From Alphaproteobacteria bacterium (GTDB lineage Bacteria > Pseudomonadota > Alphaproteobacteria > M2410): DNA of 47,630 nucleotides. Made by a program: the position numbers and the translations under genes. Below the pieces are notes generated by a model, which ran no database searches, was not told where the DNA came from, and saw nothing but the letters and a program-made list of their open reading frames with translations. This document shows, one piece after another, positions 25,895 through 34,102 of the stretch. Position 1 is the first letter of the stretch; each line of letters starts with the position of its first letter. The stretch lies in the NCBI GenBank assembly GCA_030614785.1, contig JAUWTJ010000026.1, forward strand, positions 1-47,630. The letters are read 5' to 3'.

Positions 25895-25915
25895 CTAAAG
25901 CTCAACGGGAGTCAA
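25887..25915 (-). promoter_or_regulatory. Predicted promoter of the Atu-like operon
   Basis: On the minus strand TTGACT (25915-25910) is followed after 17 bases by TAAAAA (25892-25887). This would start transcription near 25880, inside the inverted repeat, leaving a leader of about 175 nt before the GTG of atuA. Confidence 0.45.
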
Positions 25916-25949
25916 TCCGGCTCTTTTGGGCCCCTAATTTACCGAGCAC

Positions 25950-26570
25950 ATGACCGCAGCGGAAGACATTGGCAAACAGCAGGCAAAGAGCCTCAGGGCG
26001 CGCGGCGCCATTTGCGATGCGACCATCGACTGTCTCTTTGAACGAGGTTACGGCGAGACGACGCTGGCCCGTGTTGCGAGCCTTGCCGGTTTTTCCAAGG
26101 GAGCGTTGCAGCACCATTTCCCGTCCAAGGAAGATCTCATGGCCGCAACGGCCGATACGCTGTTGGCAAGACCCTTTGAGCGATCACAAAATTCGATGTC
26201 GCGAGCGACGAGTGTCGAGGCGGCACTCATTTCACCGTGGAAACGCATGACAAATACGCCGGCCTATCGCGCGCTTCTCGAAATTCTTATTGCAGCGCGT
26301 ACGGATAAAAAACTGCAAGACCGTATTTCTGAGAACCTTCATACCTGGAACAAGGCTCTGGACGAGCAAGCCATCGTGACGTTCAGGGCAGTGGAAGGAA
26401 CGGACGAGGATGTCAAGGCGCTTCTGACAATGACCCGGAGCCTGATGCGCGGACTTATTATTCAGGATCGCTATGGGGATGATCCATCGGAAAGCGATGC
26501 CCATGTGGAACGTTGGGCCAAGCTGATTGCTCCGCAACTGGCGTTCCGGGAAAGTGAATCACCTGGATAA
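25950..26570 (+). CDS. TetR family transcriptional regulator (AtuR-like)
   Basis: 206-residue repressor-type protein. N-terminal HTH: ATIDCLFERGYGETTLARVASLAGFSKGALQHHFPSKEDLM, with the typical GxxxxTL...AGxSKGxLxHHFxSKE pattern (about residues 24-66). The C-terminal helical ligand domain is unremarkable. Divergent orientation from atuA and the palindrome between them suggest that it represses the operon and is released by a pathway intermediate such as an acyl-CoA. The start ATG 25950 has only a weak ribosome site, consistent with low expression. AtuR and LiuR-like functions are both possible; the HTH does not decide. Confidence 0.88.
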   Translation: MTAAEDIGKQQAKSLRARGAICDATIDCLFERGYGETTLARVASLAGFSKGALQHHFPSKEDLMAATADTLLARPFERSQNSMSRATSVEAALISPWKRMTNTPAYRALLEILIAARTDKKLQDRISENLHTWNKALDEQAIVTFRAVEGTDEDVKALLTMTRSLMRGLIIQDRYGDDPSESDAHVERWAKLIAPQLAFRESESPG

Positions 26571-26591
26571 CGAGTTTGAAGAACTCGCCAG

Positions 26592-27125
26592 TTAGCCTGC
26601 CAGTTCCTCGCGACAGGCATCACCAAGGGCGTTAATACTCCCGGCGAGCCCGCTGAGGAGCTCCGCATTCTCACTATAAACCAGTAGCTTTTGCGTGAGC
26701 ATTTTGTCTTCGCTTTTCAGGGTTGTTCCTTCCGACGCCTCGCAAAACCTTCGCGCTTTCACCGAAGACCCCCGAAAGTAAAGGCGTTGCCGGATTGCCG
26801 GATCTCCGCCCGCCGATTTGACCAACAGTGCCTTGGAAAAGTCATCGACGCTTGCTTTCACATCAGCCACATTGAATGAAATCTCGCCGCGCTGATCCGG
26901 GCATCGGGGGTTGATTTCCTTGAGAAGAAAATCGCACGTCTGCGAGATCGAGGCTTCATAATTGTACCGGCCCAGGAAGTCAGCTGTGTTGATCCTGATG
27001 ACTATTAGCTGATCCGGCGGCACAGCCGGATCGTCCGCGGCCCAGGCCCGGGGCGGGCCTGATACGTCCGGAAGAAGAACGAAGAAAATACCTGCACTAA
27101 CAATCAGAGCACGCTTCCAATTCAT
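26592..27125 (-). CDS. Secreted or periplasmic protein of unknown function
   Basis: Predicted 177-residue protein with a signal peptide (NWKRALIVSAGIFFVLLPDVSGPPRAWA, cleavage before ADDP). The mature part has four Cys (QTCDFL, NPRCPD, RFCEA, DACREE), compatible with disulfides in the periplasm. No domain recognised. ATG 27125 follows TTGGGGGATA; the open frame to 27197 contains no better start. It is convergent with the TetR gene (22-bp gap) and so probably has its own promoter upstream, in the 27126-27302 region. Confidence 0.65.
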   Translation of the reverse strand: MNWKRALIVSAGIFFVLLPDVSGPPRAWAADDPAVPPDQLIVIRINTADFLGRYNYEASISQTCDFLLKEINPRCPDQRGEISFNVADVKASVDDFSKALLVKSAGGDPAIRQRLYFRGSSVKARRFCEASEGTTLKSEDKMLTQKLLVYSENAELLSGLAGSINALGDACREELAG

Positions 27126-27302
27126 CGGCTTATCCCCCAATGGAAAAATGCTAGCACGGGTCTTGCCTGTTAGGAAGCCGGGCGCAACTTTGGCCAAAGA
27201 CAGAGCTTAAGTCTTGCCAACCTGGCTGGCGCACTCTGCTATCCGGGGTTTTGCAATAGAGCCAGCCGCAATCATGATTTCCGATTTGGCAAATTGAACC
27301 GA

Positions 27303-27331
27303 TTGGACGCGCCGGGATGCCCGTGCTAAAT
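27303..27331 (+). promoter_or_regulatory. Candidate promoter for the class II aldolase gene
   Basis: TTGGAC (27303-27308), 17-base spacer, CTAAAT (27326-27331); start of transcription would fall about 50 bp before the ATG at 27386. Judged by resemblance to sigma70 consensus only. Confidence 0.35.
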
Positions 27332-27385
27332 TGCAATCAAGACATATTAAAATTTACGCAAGGCACAAAGCCAGGGAGAAAACCA

Positions 27386-28165
27386 ATGTCTGCTGCTCAT
27401 GATTTTGAGAATGTATCGGTCAAGGATCAGGTGTCCGAAGAAGAGTGGAAGCTGCGCGTTGATCTGGCGGCGCTCTATCGGCTCGTCGCGCATTATGGCT
27501 GGGACGATCTGATTTTTACGCATATTTCCATTCGTATTCCCGGGCCGGAGCATCACTTCTTGATGAACCCTTTTGGCTTGATGTTTGACGAGATCACGGC
27601 CTCGAGCCTTGTGAAGATCGACCTTGAGGGTAATATTATGATGCCGTCGCCCTACGGCGTGAATGCGGCAGGTTTTACAATTCACGGCGGCGTTCACATG
27701 TCGGCTCCGCAACACAACTGCGTTATTCATACGCACTCGGATGATGGGGTGGCCGTGGCTTCACAGAAAGATGGTCTGTTGCCGCTGACGCAACATGCGA
27801 TGCAGGTCGTGCCCGATCTGGCCTATCATGACTATGAGGGCGTCGCGCTCAATCATGGGGAGCGGCCGCGACTGATTGAGGATCTTGGTGACAAACACTG
27901 TATGATCCTGCGCAATCATGGACTGATGACGGTTGGCGCGACGGCTGCCGACGCTTTCCTGCGTCACTTCTTCCTTGAACGATCCTGCACCATGCAGGTC
28001 AAGGCGATGGCTGGTGGCTCGGAACTGGTTATTCCGGGGCAAGACGTTCAGGATCTTGTCGCCAAACAGGGCGGCATGACCCGGCCCGAAATGGGTGCAG
28101 AGAAGTTTTCCTGGGCGCCGCTCCTTCGCAAGCTCGATAAACTTGATCCGTCATACGCGGAATAA
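27386..28165 (+). CDS. Class II aldolase/adducin family protein
   Basis: 259-residue protein of the aldolase II/adducin head family. Features: LYRLVAHYGWDDLIFTHISIRIPG (about 31-54), FTIHGGVHMSAPQHNCVIHTHSDDG with the metal-binding HTH pair (residues near 117-119), and ILRNHGLMTVGATAADAF with the third His (RNHGL). Members are zinc-dependent aldolases or epimerases of sugar phosphates, or decarboxylase-like and non-enzymatic relatives; the substrate is unknown. ATG 27386 has AGGGAG upstream and is preferred to the in-frame 27317 start. Convergent with a crotonase gene (10-bp gap). Confidence 0.88.
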   Translation: MSAAHDFENVSVKDQVSEEEWKLRVDLAALYRLVAHYGWDDLIFTHISIRIPGPEHHFLMNPFGLMFDEITASSLVKIDLEGNIMMPSPYGVNAAGFTIHGGVHMSAPQHNCVIHTHSDDGVAVASQKDGLLPLTQHAMQVVPDLAYHDYEGVALNHGERPRLIEDLGDKHCMILRNHGLMTVGATAADAFLRHFFLERSCTMQVKAMAGGSELVIPGQDVQDLVAKQGGMTRPEMGAEKFSWAPLLRKLDKLDPSYAE

Positions 28166-28175
28166 GTGGTCGACC

Positions 28176-29024
28176 TCAGCCAGTTCCGAAGGGATTGGCG
28201 TTGCGTTTGCCAAACCCGGGTAGGGCGTCCGGGTCAACCTTGACCCAGTTGGCTGGTCGCTTTTCGAAGAAGGATGCATTGCCTTCGGCGGCATCGGGCC
28301 CGTTGATGGCCCAGGCGATGGCATCATCGTCTTCATAAATGGCGCGGTAGAGCTCGCCTTCATCCATCATGCGGCCCCAGGTCATACGTTTGACAACACT
28401 GACGGCAGACGGCGAGGAGCCGACGGCGATTTCAGTGGCAAGTTTGCGCGCCTCGGCGATGAGATCCGTCTTGGGGACAGATTTTAGCACGAGGCCCAAA
28501 TCTGCGGCTTCCCGGCCAGTGATCTTACGACCGGTCAGCAAAAGGTCAGCACATTTTTCCTGCCCGATGAGCCGGGGCAACAGCCAGGTCGCCCCCATCT
28601 CGGGGACAAGCCCCCACTTTACAAATGAGAAGGCGATGGTGGCTTCATCGGCGGCGATGCGAATGTCGCAGGTCAGCGGGTAGGCTGCGCCAAAGCCGCC
28701 GGTCGCCCCATTGATGGCGCAGATGACCGGCTTGGAAATCATGAAAGGGTAAGTCCGCAGGACGCGCTGGGTCGGCGCTGCGTTCTTTGGCGTGTCGCCG
28801 CCTGATGCATTGCGATCGCGCACATCGTTCATGTCGAGACCGACGCAAAAGGCGTCTCCGGCGCCCGTGATAATGACCACACGAACATCCGGATCCTTGT
28901 CACAGTCGCGCAAGTATTCGGTTAGCTTGATTGCCATTTGCGGCGTATAGGCATTGCGCTGTTCCGGCCGGTTAAAGGTGATGGTGGCGATGTGACCGGA
29001 TTTTTCCAGAAGCAAATGATCCAT
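28176..29024 (-). CDS. Enoyl-CoA hydratase/isomerase family protein
   Basis: Crotonase-superfamily protein of 282 residues. NRPEQRNAYTPQM (about 18-30), oxyanion-hole segments AFCVGLDMNDV and INGATGGFGAAYPLTCDI, and FVKWGLVPEMGATWLLPRLIG, where a Glu sits in the PEMG position used by isomerase-type members instead of the usual PE pair. Start ATG 29024 with AGGAGA upstream; the frame continues open to 29522 only as an overlap with the sulfotransferase gene and has no support there. Probably co-transcribed with the sulfotransferase upstream (40-bp gap). Confidence 0.88.
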   Translation of the reverse strand: MDHLLLEKSGHIATITFNRPEQRNAYTPQMAIKLTEYLRDCDKDPDVRVVIITGAGDAFCVGLDMNDVRDRNASGGDTPKNAAPTQRVLRTYPFMISKPVICAINGATGGFGAAYPLTCDIRIAADEATIAFSFVKWGLVPEMGATWLLPRLIGQEKCADLLLTGRKITGREAADLGLVLKSVPKTDLIAEARKLATEIAVGSSPSAVSVVKRMTWGRMMDEGELYRAIYEDDDAIAWAINGPDAAEGNASFFEKRPANWVKVDPDALPGFGKRNANPFGTG

Positions 29025-29064
29025 GGTGTCTCCTGATGGTCCATTGAGCTGTGTTGACAAGGCG

Positions 29065-30009
29065 TCATTCGGCTGGTCCGTCCACTGGTCCACCATTTTC
29101 AAGCCATGCGGCGCAGTCAGGGTCGAGCGTTCGTTCCATGGCGTCATGATAGAGCTGGAGCTCTGCTTTTGAAAGCACATCTTTCCAGCGGCCATTGGTT
29201 CCCTTGTTGATGAAGGTCTCGGCGCCGCCCTTGAAGGCAAAGTCAATGCCGTCACCGGTGATAGCGCGAGGGTTCTTCTTAACCGTTGCAAAGGAACAGG
29301 CCTCAACAAGGCGTGGCCATGAGGCTTCCGGCACATCAACACCGATATAATTTGCGACGCGGCGCATCTGGCCTTCAAGGTCTGCAAGCAGGTTGGAATA
29401 ATGAAAGAATTCGATGTTTGGCAAATGTCGGAATTCCCACCAGGTCTTGCAGTGATGCAAGTGAGACCAATAGGGATAGCCGTCGGCTTCCCAATCAAAC
29501 CAGCCTTTGGTGATCCAGTCATGCCAGACCTCGTGAATATCTTCTTTCATCGGAGGCAGCGGGTCGCCAGGGCGATCCGGGTTGCCGTTCATGGCTTCAA
29601 AGAATTCCGGCGTGTGATTGCCGTAGTGATTGAGCAGGGACATGAAGACGTCGCGCGGGTCGCGGCCGACGACGATGTATTTTACGTTGTCGTGAAAGGG
29701 GATGCCATCAAGGGGCAGGTGGGTCTTGATGAAGCGCTGATGTGTCTGGGCCTTGAGGCCTTGCTTCATCATCTCTTCGGGAAAGATGCGCATATCGAGC
29801 CAGGGTGACAGATCGTTGATCGCGGCAGGCGGCCCGTCTTTGTGGAAGATGATGTTGCCGATGATCGTCTGCATAAAGGTGGTGCCGGCCTTGTAGGATG
29901 TTGAAATGATGACGTCGTCCGGTCGGACTTCAAAATCGTTCCAGCGGCTGGCGTTGAAATGATGATGCTCATAGGAGTTCCTGACTTCAGGTCTGGCGAG
30001 CGTGTCCAT
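29065..30009 (-). CDS. Sulfotransferase (cytosolic type, PAPS-dependent)
   Basis: About 314 residues with the sulfotransferase_1 signature: 5'-phosphosulfate loop TSYKAGTTFMQTI (about 37-49), FIKTHLPLDGIP with the catalytic His region, the 3'-phosphate motif YIVVGRDPRDVFMSLLNHY, and the C-terminal FINKGTNGRWKDVLS, equivalent to the RKGxxGDWK motif of eukaryotic cytosolic enzymes. It transfers sulfuryl from PAPS to a hydroxyl or amine, here possibly a sterol or lipid. ATG 30009 is chosen because GGGAGG lies 9 bases upstream; TTG at 30015 is too close. Location beside a crotonase and an acyltransferase hints at lipid metabolism, no more. Confidence 0.9.
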   Translation of the reverse strand: MDTLARPEVRNSYEHHHFNASRWNDFEVRPDDVIISTSYKAGTTFMQTIIGNIIFHKDGPPAAINDLSPWLDMRIFPEEMMKQGLKAQTHQRFIKTHLPLDGIPFHDNVKYIVVGRDPRDVFMSLLNHYGNHTPEFFEAMNGNPDRPGDPLPPMKEDIHEVWHDWITKGWFDWEADGYPYWSHLHHCKTWWEFRHLPNIEFFHYSNLLADLEGQMRRVANYIGVDVPEASWPRLVEACSFATVKKNPRAITGDGIDFAFKGGAETFINKGTNGRWKDVLSKAELQLYHDAMERTLDPDCAAWLENGGPVDGPAE

Positions 30010-30122
30010 TTTCAATTACCTCCCAAAATTGGAATGAGAATTATTAAACAATGGAGTGTGCGATGAGGTCAATAGCTGGCGTGGTCGGAAGATGGCACAA
30101 GCTATGGGTAGAACGCCGGCTT

Positions 30123-30683
30123 TCAGGCGTTCTTGCCCTGCCAGGGTTTGTAAAAATCCTGTATGGTTTGAAGATCCACTTCCATATCACCGGTGGGCTG
30201 GAAGAGGGGGCCAAGTCCGGCGGTTTTGGATGGATAGTCGAGCCATGACAGCAGGATCGGGACGTCTGCTTCTACGGCGATGCGGTAGAAACCTGTCTTC
30301 CAGCGCATGACACTGGACCTTGTGCCTTCCGGGGCAATGGCCAGGGCGGCCTTTTGTCCACTCCTGAGAAAAGCGACGGCGTCGGGGGCGATGTCTTTGG
30401 CCGCACCGCGATTGACCGGCACGCCGCCAAACCATTTCATGACGGGTCCAAGCGGTCCGGCAAATAGTGTGTCTTTACCCAACCATCTGACTTCAAGGCG
30501 AAAGACCAGGGCGGCGGCGAGGAAGTAGAGGAAATCCCAATTGCTGGTGTGGGGTGCCATGACCGCGACATATCTGTCAGCACCCGGTTTTTCATTTTTG
30601 CAAGTCCAGCCGGCGACCTTCAGGAGCAGACGGGCCAGGCCACGCAGCGGTGGGGTCAAGGCTCTGTTTGTGAAAATTGTCAT
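30123..30683 (-). CDS. PlsC-like 1-acyl-glycerol-3-phosphate acyltransferase family protein
   Basis: 186-residue acyltransferase of the lysophosphatidic acid acyltransferase family. Motifs: the HX4D block HTSNWDFLY (His near 45), GGVPVNRG (motif II) and IAPEGTRS (motif III). The protein is shorter than typical PlsC (about 240) but contains all catalytic motifs, similar to the small family members found in many Alphaproteobacteria. Probably bound to the inner membrane face by hydrophobic stretches at about 12-26 and 50-62. The start ATG 30683 has only a weak ribosome site. Substrate unknown. Confidence 0.88.
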   Translation of the reverse strand: MTIFTNRALTPPLRGLARLLLKVAGWTCKNEKPGADRYVAVMAPHTSNWDFLYFLAAALVFRLEVRWLGKDTLFAGPLGPVMKWFGGVPVNRGAAKDIAPDAVAFLRSGQKAALAIAPEGTRSSVMRWKTGFYRIAVEADVPILLSWLDYPSKTAGLGPLFQPTGDMEVDLQTIQDFYKPWQGKNA

Positions 30684-30761
30684 TCACAAGAGCTAGCAGA
30701 TTTCGGAGAGGATTCAACCGGGGAATTATGTCAGCCACCGGAGGCGGTCGGCGCACCGGGC

Positions 30762-32564
30762 TCAGAGCGCAAGTTTATCGTTCCTGACATGCGGCAGGAT
30801 GAGGCGCGTTGTTGTTCCTTCGTTGACGATGCTTTCAATTTCGAGACGCCCGCCATGGAGCTCTGCGAGGCGGGTTGCGATCGAGAGGCCGAGACCTGTT
30901 CCAATTTTCTTGCTCGCCAGGGTGTTTTCCAGTTGCACAAAGGGTTCTGTGATCGTGTCAATCTGATCATCAGGAATACCGATCCCGGTGTCAGAGATCT
31001 CGACAACGATACGGCTACCGATTTGATGCGTTCGAACCATTATTGATCCGTCATCGGGCGTGAACTTCACTGCATTTGATAACAGGTTCAGGATGATCTG
31101 TTTGATCGCGCGCTCGTCCCCCATCAGAACCGGATCATCATTCGTCAGGGCCAGGTTGAGGCGGATGGACTTTTCCTGCGCGTGATGGCGGATGAGGCGT
31201 GTTGCGATTTCGACAATCTCGTTCAGATCGACTTCTTCCTGATGGAGTTCCTTGCTGTTGGATTCGATCTTGGACAGGTCGAGAATTTCGTTGATAATTG
31301 ATAAAAGGTGGATGCCGCTGGATTTGATATCTGTCATATAGCCAAGATAGCGCTCGTTGCCGATGGGGCCGAAAACTTCACTCTCCATGATATCAGAAAA
31401 TCCGATGATGGCATTGAGCGGTGTTCGAAGTTCATGGCTCATATTGGCAAGAAACTGGGATTTGGCGACGTTGGCTTTTTCGGCATCCGTGCTGGCATTT
31501 GCCAGTTCGATTTCCTTTTGTTTCTGATCGGTGATGTCGACAAAGCTTGCCAAAACCGTTTCCCCATCCGGCATGGAGAACCGCCTTGCCGACAGGAGGG
31601 CCCATCTGATTTCCCCATCTTTCGTTCGCATGCGGATTTCGTCGCAGAGAACAGAATGATCGCGCCGGAGGATCGCGACGGCTTCCTCGAAGGTGTCATT
31701 ATCAACAAAGAGCTCCCGAATTGGCAGGTCGATCCACTCTTCTTCAGTGTATTCCAGAAATGCCTTCATGCGTTTGTTGACGCGGATCAGTTCTCCAGAT
31801 GTAGTATCAATCATGCAAAGAGGAACCGGGCATGACGCGAACACTCCGTGGAAAATTTCTTCATTGGCGCCGGCATGTTTTTCTGCCTCGATCCGAACCG
31901 CTATTTCCTGGCGCAACGTTTCTGTTGTTGCCAGGAGTTCTCGACTGACGATCACTTCCTTGCGGTCCGAGATATTTCGATTGCGGACGTGAAAGAACCC
32001 GATCGTGTTGATCATGATAAGAAAGATTGAGGCAAAGGCAGCGGATTGCAAGTTGTCCAGGGACGTAAGGAGCAATATTGCGATATAGCCCAAGAAGATA
32101 CTTGAGCAAGAGAGCGACAGATCTCTGACCTTAAGGGGAACAAAGGCCCAGTTACAAAAAGTGACCATAATGACGGCCGATGTTACGATTTCGACCCCGT
32201 TTGCGCCGCTGGCAATAGCGAATAGAACAGCAATATTTGCACTTAATGTTGTGGCAAACGGGAGGGCTAGTGTGCGCTGGCTTTTTGGGACAGATTCGAA
32301 AACAAGGTATGTTGCCAGGCACAAGGCAACGGCAACAGTTCGGATCAGAATTTCACCGTAAAAAAGCGGATTGCTCCACCCGAGCACCATGCCATTGAGC
32401 GGCAGAGGCGCGGTCAGGGCGAAAGCTACCGGAATTGCCATGGCGCGCAGCTGCTGGCAATCGCGGGGCCAGATATGGGCACGGAACTCCGCCTCCAGCG
32501 CCTGATCGACAAATGTGCCGTCGCGCCGGAAGCCGGTTTCGATATTGTCCTGCCGGAGAGTCAT
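30762..32564 (-). CDS. Membrane-bound PAS sensor histidine kinase
   Basis: About 600 residues. Six or so transmembrane segments (residues about 41-193) form an N-terminal membrane sensor, followed by a coiled-coil-like linker, a PAS domain (about 233-346), HisKA with MSHELRTPLNAIIGF (His near 377), and HATPase_c with NLLSNAVKFT, DTGIGIP and GTGLGLSI boxes. No receiver domain, so it must phosphorylate a separate response regulator, which is not in this window. The ATG at 32564 is chosen over a TTG at 32630; neither has a strong ribosome site. The membrane segment type is not recognised as a named family by eye. Confidence 0.9.
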   Translation of the reverse strand: MTLRQDNIETGFRRDGTFVDQALEAEFRAHIWPRDCQQLRAMAIPVAFALTAPLPLNGMVLGWSNPLFYGEILIRTVAVALCLATYLVFESVPKSQRTLALPFATTLSANIAVLFAIASGANGVEIVTSAVIMVTFCNWAFVPLKVRDLSLSCSSIFLGYIAILLLTSLDNLQSAAFASIFLIMINTIGFFHVRNRNISDRKEVIVSRELLATTETLRQEIAVRIEAEKHAGANEEIFHGVFASCPVPLCMIDTTSGELIRVNKRMKAFLEYTEEEWIDLPIRELFVDNDTFEEAVAILRRDHSVLCDEIRMRTKDGEIRWALLSARRFSMPDGETVLASFVDITDQKQKEIELANASTDAEKANVAKSQFLANMSHELRTPLNAIIGFSDIMESEVFGPIGNERYLGYMTDIKSSGIHLLSIINEILDLSKIESNSKELHQEEVDLNEIVEIATRLIRHHAQEKSIRLNLALTNDDPVLMGDERAIKQIILNLLSNAVKFTPDDGSIMVRTHQIGSRIVVEISDTGIGIPDDQIDTITEPFVQLENTLASKKIGTGLGLSIATRLAELHGGRLEIESIVNEGTTTRLILPHVRNDKLAL

Positions 32565-32731
32565 TTTCGTCGGGATCCTGCCAATTTCCAAGATTGCAGG
32601 ATACCTTTGGAAAGTTAAGGAAGGCCTCAATTCTCGCAGTTTTTAGTCCGGAAATAGCAATCGTTCGACAGCAAACCCGCCGTGCGGGTCACCCGCAAGG
32701 TCAGAGGCGCCTCCAGTTATGGAAATCCGCT

Positions 32732-32938
32732 CTATTCCTCGGGCTTTTCGGCAGCGGCGTCTTCATCTTCACCATCTGGAATAAGAAGATCGGCTGTGCC
32801 GGTGGCAACTTTGGCGGTAGTTTTCACCGTGTGGACCGTTGCCTTGGTCGCAGCGCCCACCGTTGTCGTAACAGCCGATGCGGCGAGACATCCGGTAAGC
32901 GTGATCGAAAACAGGCAGAGGATTAAGGTGCGCAGCAT
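32732..32938 (-). CDS. Small lipoprotein, unknown function
   Basis: 68 residues: MLRTLILCLFSITLTGCLAA carries a lipoprotein signal with lipobox LTGC (Cys17), followed by a Thr/Ala/Val-rich segment (TTTVGAATKATVHTVKTTAKV) and an acidic tail (EDEDAAAEKPEE). It should be lipid-anchored to the inner or outer membrane. Ribosome site CGGGAA precedes ATG 32938. No known domain. Proteins of this style are common in Alphaproteobacteria without assigned role. Separate from its neighbours by 167 and about 150 bp. Confidence 0.75.
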   Translation of the reverse strand: MLRTLILCLFSITLTGCLAASAVTTTVGAATKATVHTVKTTAKVATGTADLLIPDGEDEDAAAEKPEE

Positions 32939-33089
32939 GATGTGTTTCCCGACGTTTTGGCCCTGTTGTCAGAGCCGGACATGCATTGTGTCACAAGAAG
33001 GCTTTGTCGGGAATTAAGAAACTACCGAGAGTTTTAGACAGCTTGCCCTATGGCGATTTGGCCACGGTCTAACCGGAGTGAAGAGGCCG

Positions 33090-33968
33090 TCAGTAGTTTA
33101 CCAGGTGTTTGCGCTCTTCCTGATAGCCGAATTGTATCATCATCGGACCGGCAATCGCATCAAATTTCACCTGTTCCTTGTCGGTCAGGAGATTGCTCTG
33201 CGGTTGATTGGCATTGATGGTGTCTCGCAGAATTTCAAATGCCTGATCCGCAGGGCCGAGCTCCATGAAATCAAACAGGCTTTGCAGGCTGGCTGGCTGC
33301 GAGACCAGATCCTCCAGATGTACGCGAGTGTGCTTGCTGTCTGGAATGTTGTCCAGCGATCTGATGATTGTGCGGTTGATTTCGGTCCAGTGGAACGCGA
33401 TGCGCTCGAAGTGATCCCAGGATTTGAAGGCCGCGGCATCAGGGTGATGGCCGCCCGGGATAGGCCACCAATATTTCTCTTCCGGCGGGGGCGGGGTGAG
33501 CCCGGAATGTGTCCTGTTGCCTTCGGCGTATTTTGCCAAGGCGGTCATTGACCGGTCGTCATAGCATTCAGCGCCCAAATTGTGGAAACAGGATGAGACG
33601 ACCTCTCGACCGTCGCGAACAAGATGGATGACGCGCGCATTTGGAAACAGTTCTGTGAGAAGATTAATAACCCAGGACGCTTTGCTGGACGCATCAATCC
33701 AGATCGGGGTCTCGGCGTATTTGATGGCGGCGCCGTAAGTTGCGCCCAAAACCTTGAGCGCTTCGCTGCGGTCTGTAAGATGCATCCAGTACCGAACAGC
33801 CATGGGCTGAATGATGTTGACCATATATTCGTGATGGGTTGTCACATCGGGGCAGTGGGAAAATGCATCTTCGAGAACTCGTGCACCTGAGTTGCCGCTT
33901 GAAACGATGAAGACGGGTGCTGCGCTATTGCCGCACTGGCGGGGTCTGGATCTGGCTGAATTTGTCAT
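33090..33968 (-). CDS. Sulfotransferase family protein
   Basis: 292-residue protein with a sulfotransferase fold. The 5'-PAPS loop is PVFIVSSGNSGARVLEDAF (about 18-36), the 3' phosphate motif is ARVIHLVRDGREVVSSCFH, and a later FHWTEINRTI segment fits the family. It differs clearly from the enzyme at 29065: it lacks the KGxxGxWK motif and resembles the bacterial sulfotransferase_3 group, which includes enzymes acting on glycans, lipids or proteins. No signal peptide. Its substrate is unknown. Divergent from the nitronate monooxygenase gene (134-bp gap). Confidence 0.82.
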   Translation of the reverse strand: MTNSARSRPRQCGNSAAPVFIVSSGNSGARVLEDAFSHCPDVTTHHEYMVNIIQPMAVRYWMHLTDRSEALKVLGATYGAAIKYAETPIWIDASSKASWVINLLTELFPNARVIHLVRDGREVVSSCFHNLGAECYDDRSMTALAKYAEGNRTHSGLTPPPPEEKYWWPIPGGHHPDAAAFKSWDHFERIAFHWTEINRTIIRSLDNIPDSKHTRVHLEDLVSQPASLQSLFDFMELGPADQAFEILRDTINANQPQSNLLTDKEQVKFDAIAGPMMIQFGYQEERKHLVNY

Positions 33969-34102
33969 TTGAATAAACTAACGCGCAAGGCGTTAATTTA
34001 TTCTTCATCGGTGCTCCAACGAGTGTGCTAAAATGGGAGAAAGAAACACCCGAGCGCTCTGGCCAGCGAAAGCCACGGCGCTTGAAGAGGAGAGGAACCC
34101 AA

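Larger units (their letters stand above)
25706..25949. other. Divergent control region between atuA and the TetR gene
   Basis: 244 bp without a supported gene. It contains the 13-bp inverted repeat at 25861-25894, a minus-strand promoter candidate overlapping it, and two copies of CGAACCTCGCA (25821-25831 and 25840-25850) 19 bp apart in the atuA leader. Short plus-strand frames here lack ribosome sites and plausible composition. Confidence 0.5.

Noticed and set aside
28176-29522. 448-codon version of the crotonase
   Set aside because: The first 166 codons are antisense to the sulfotransferase; a good ribosome site precedes the ATG at 29024.
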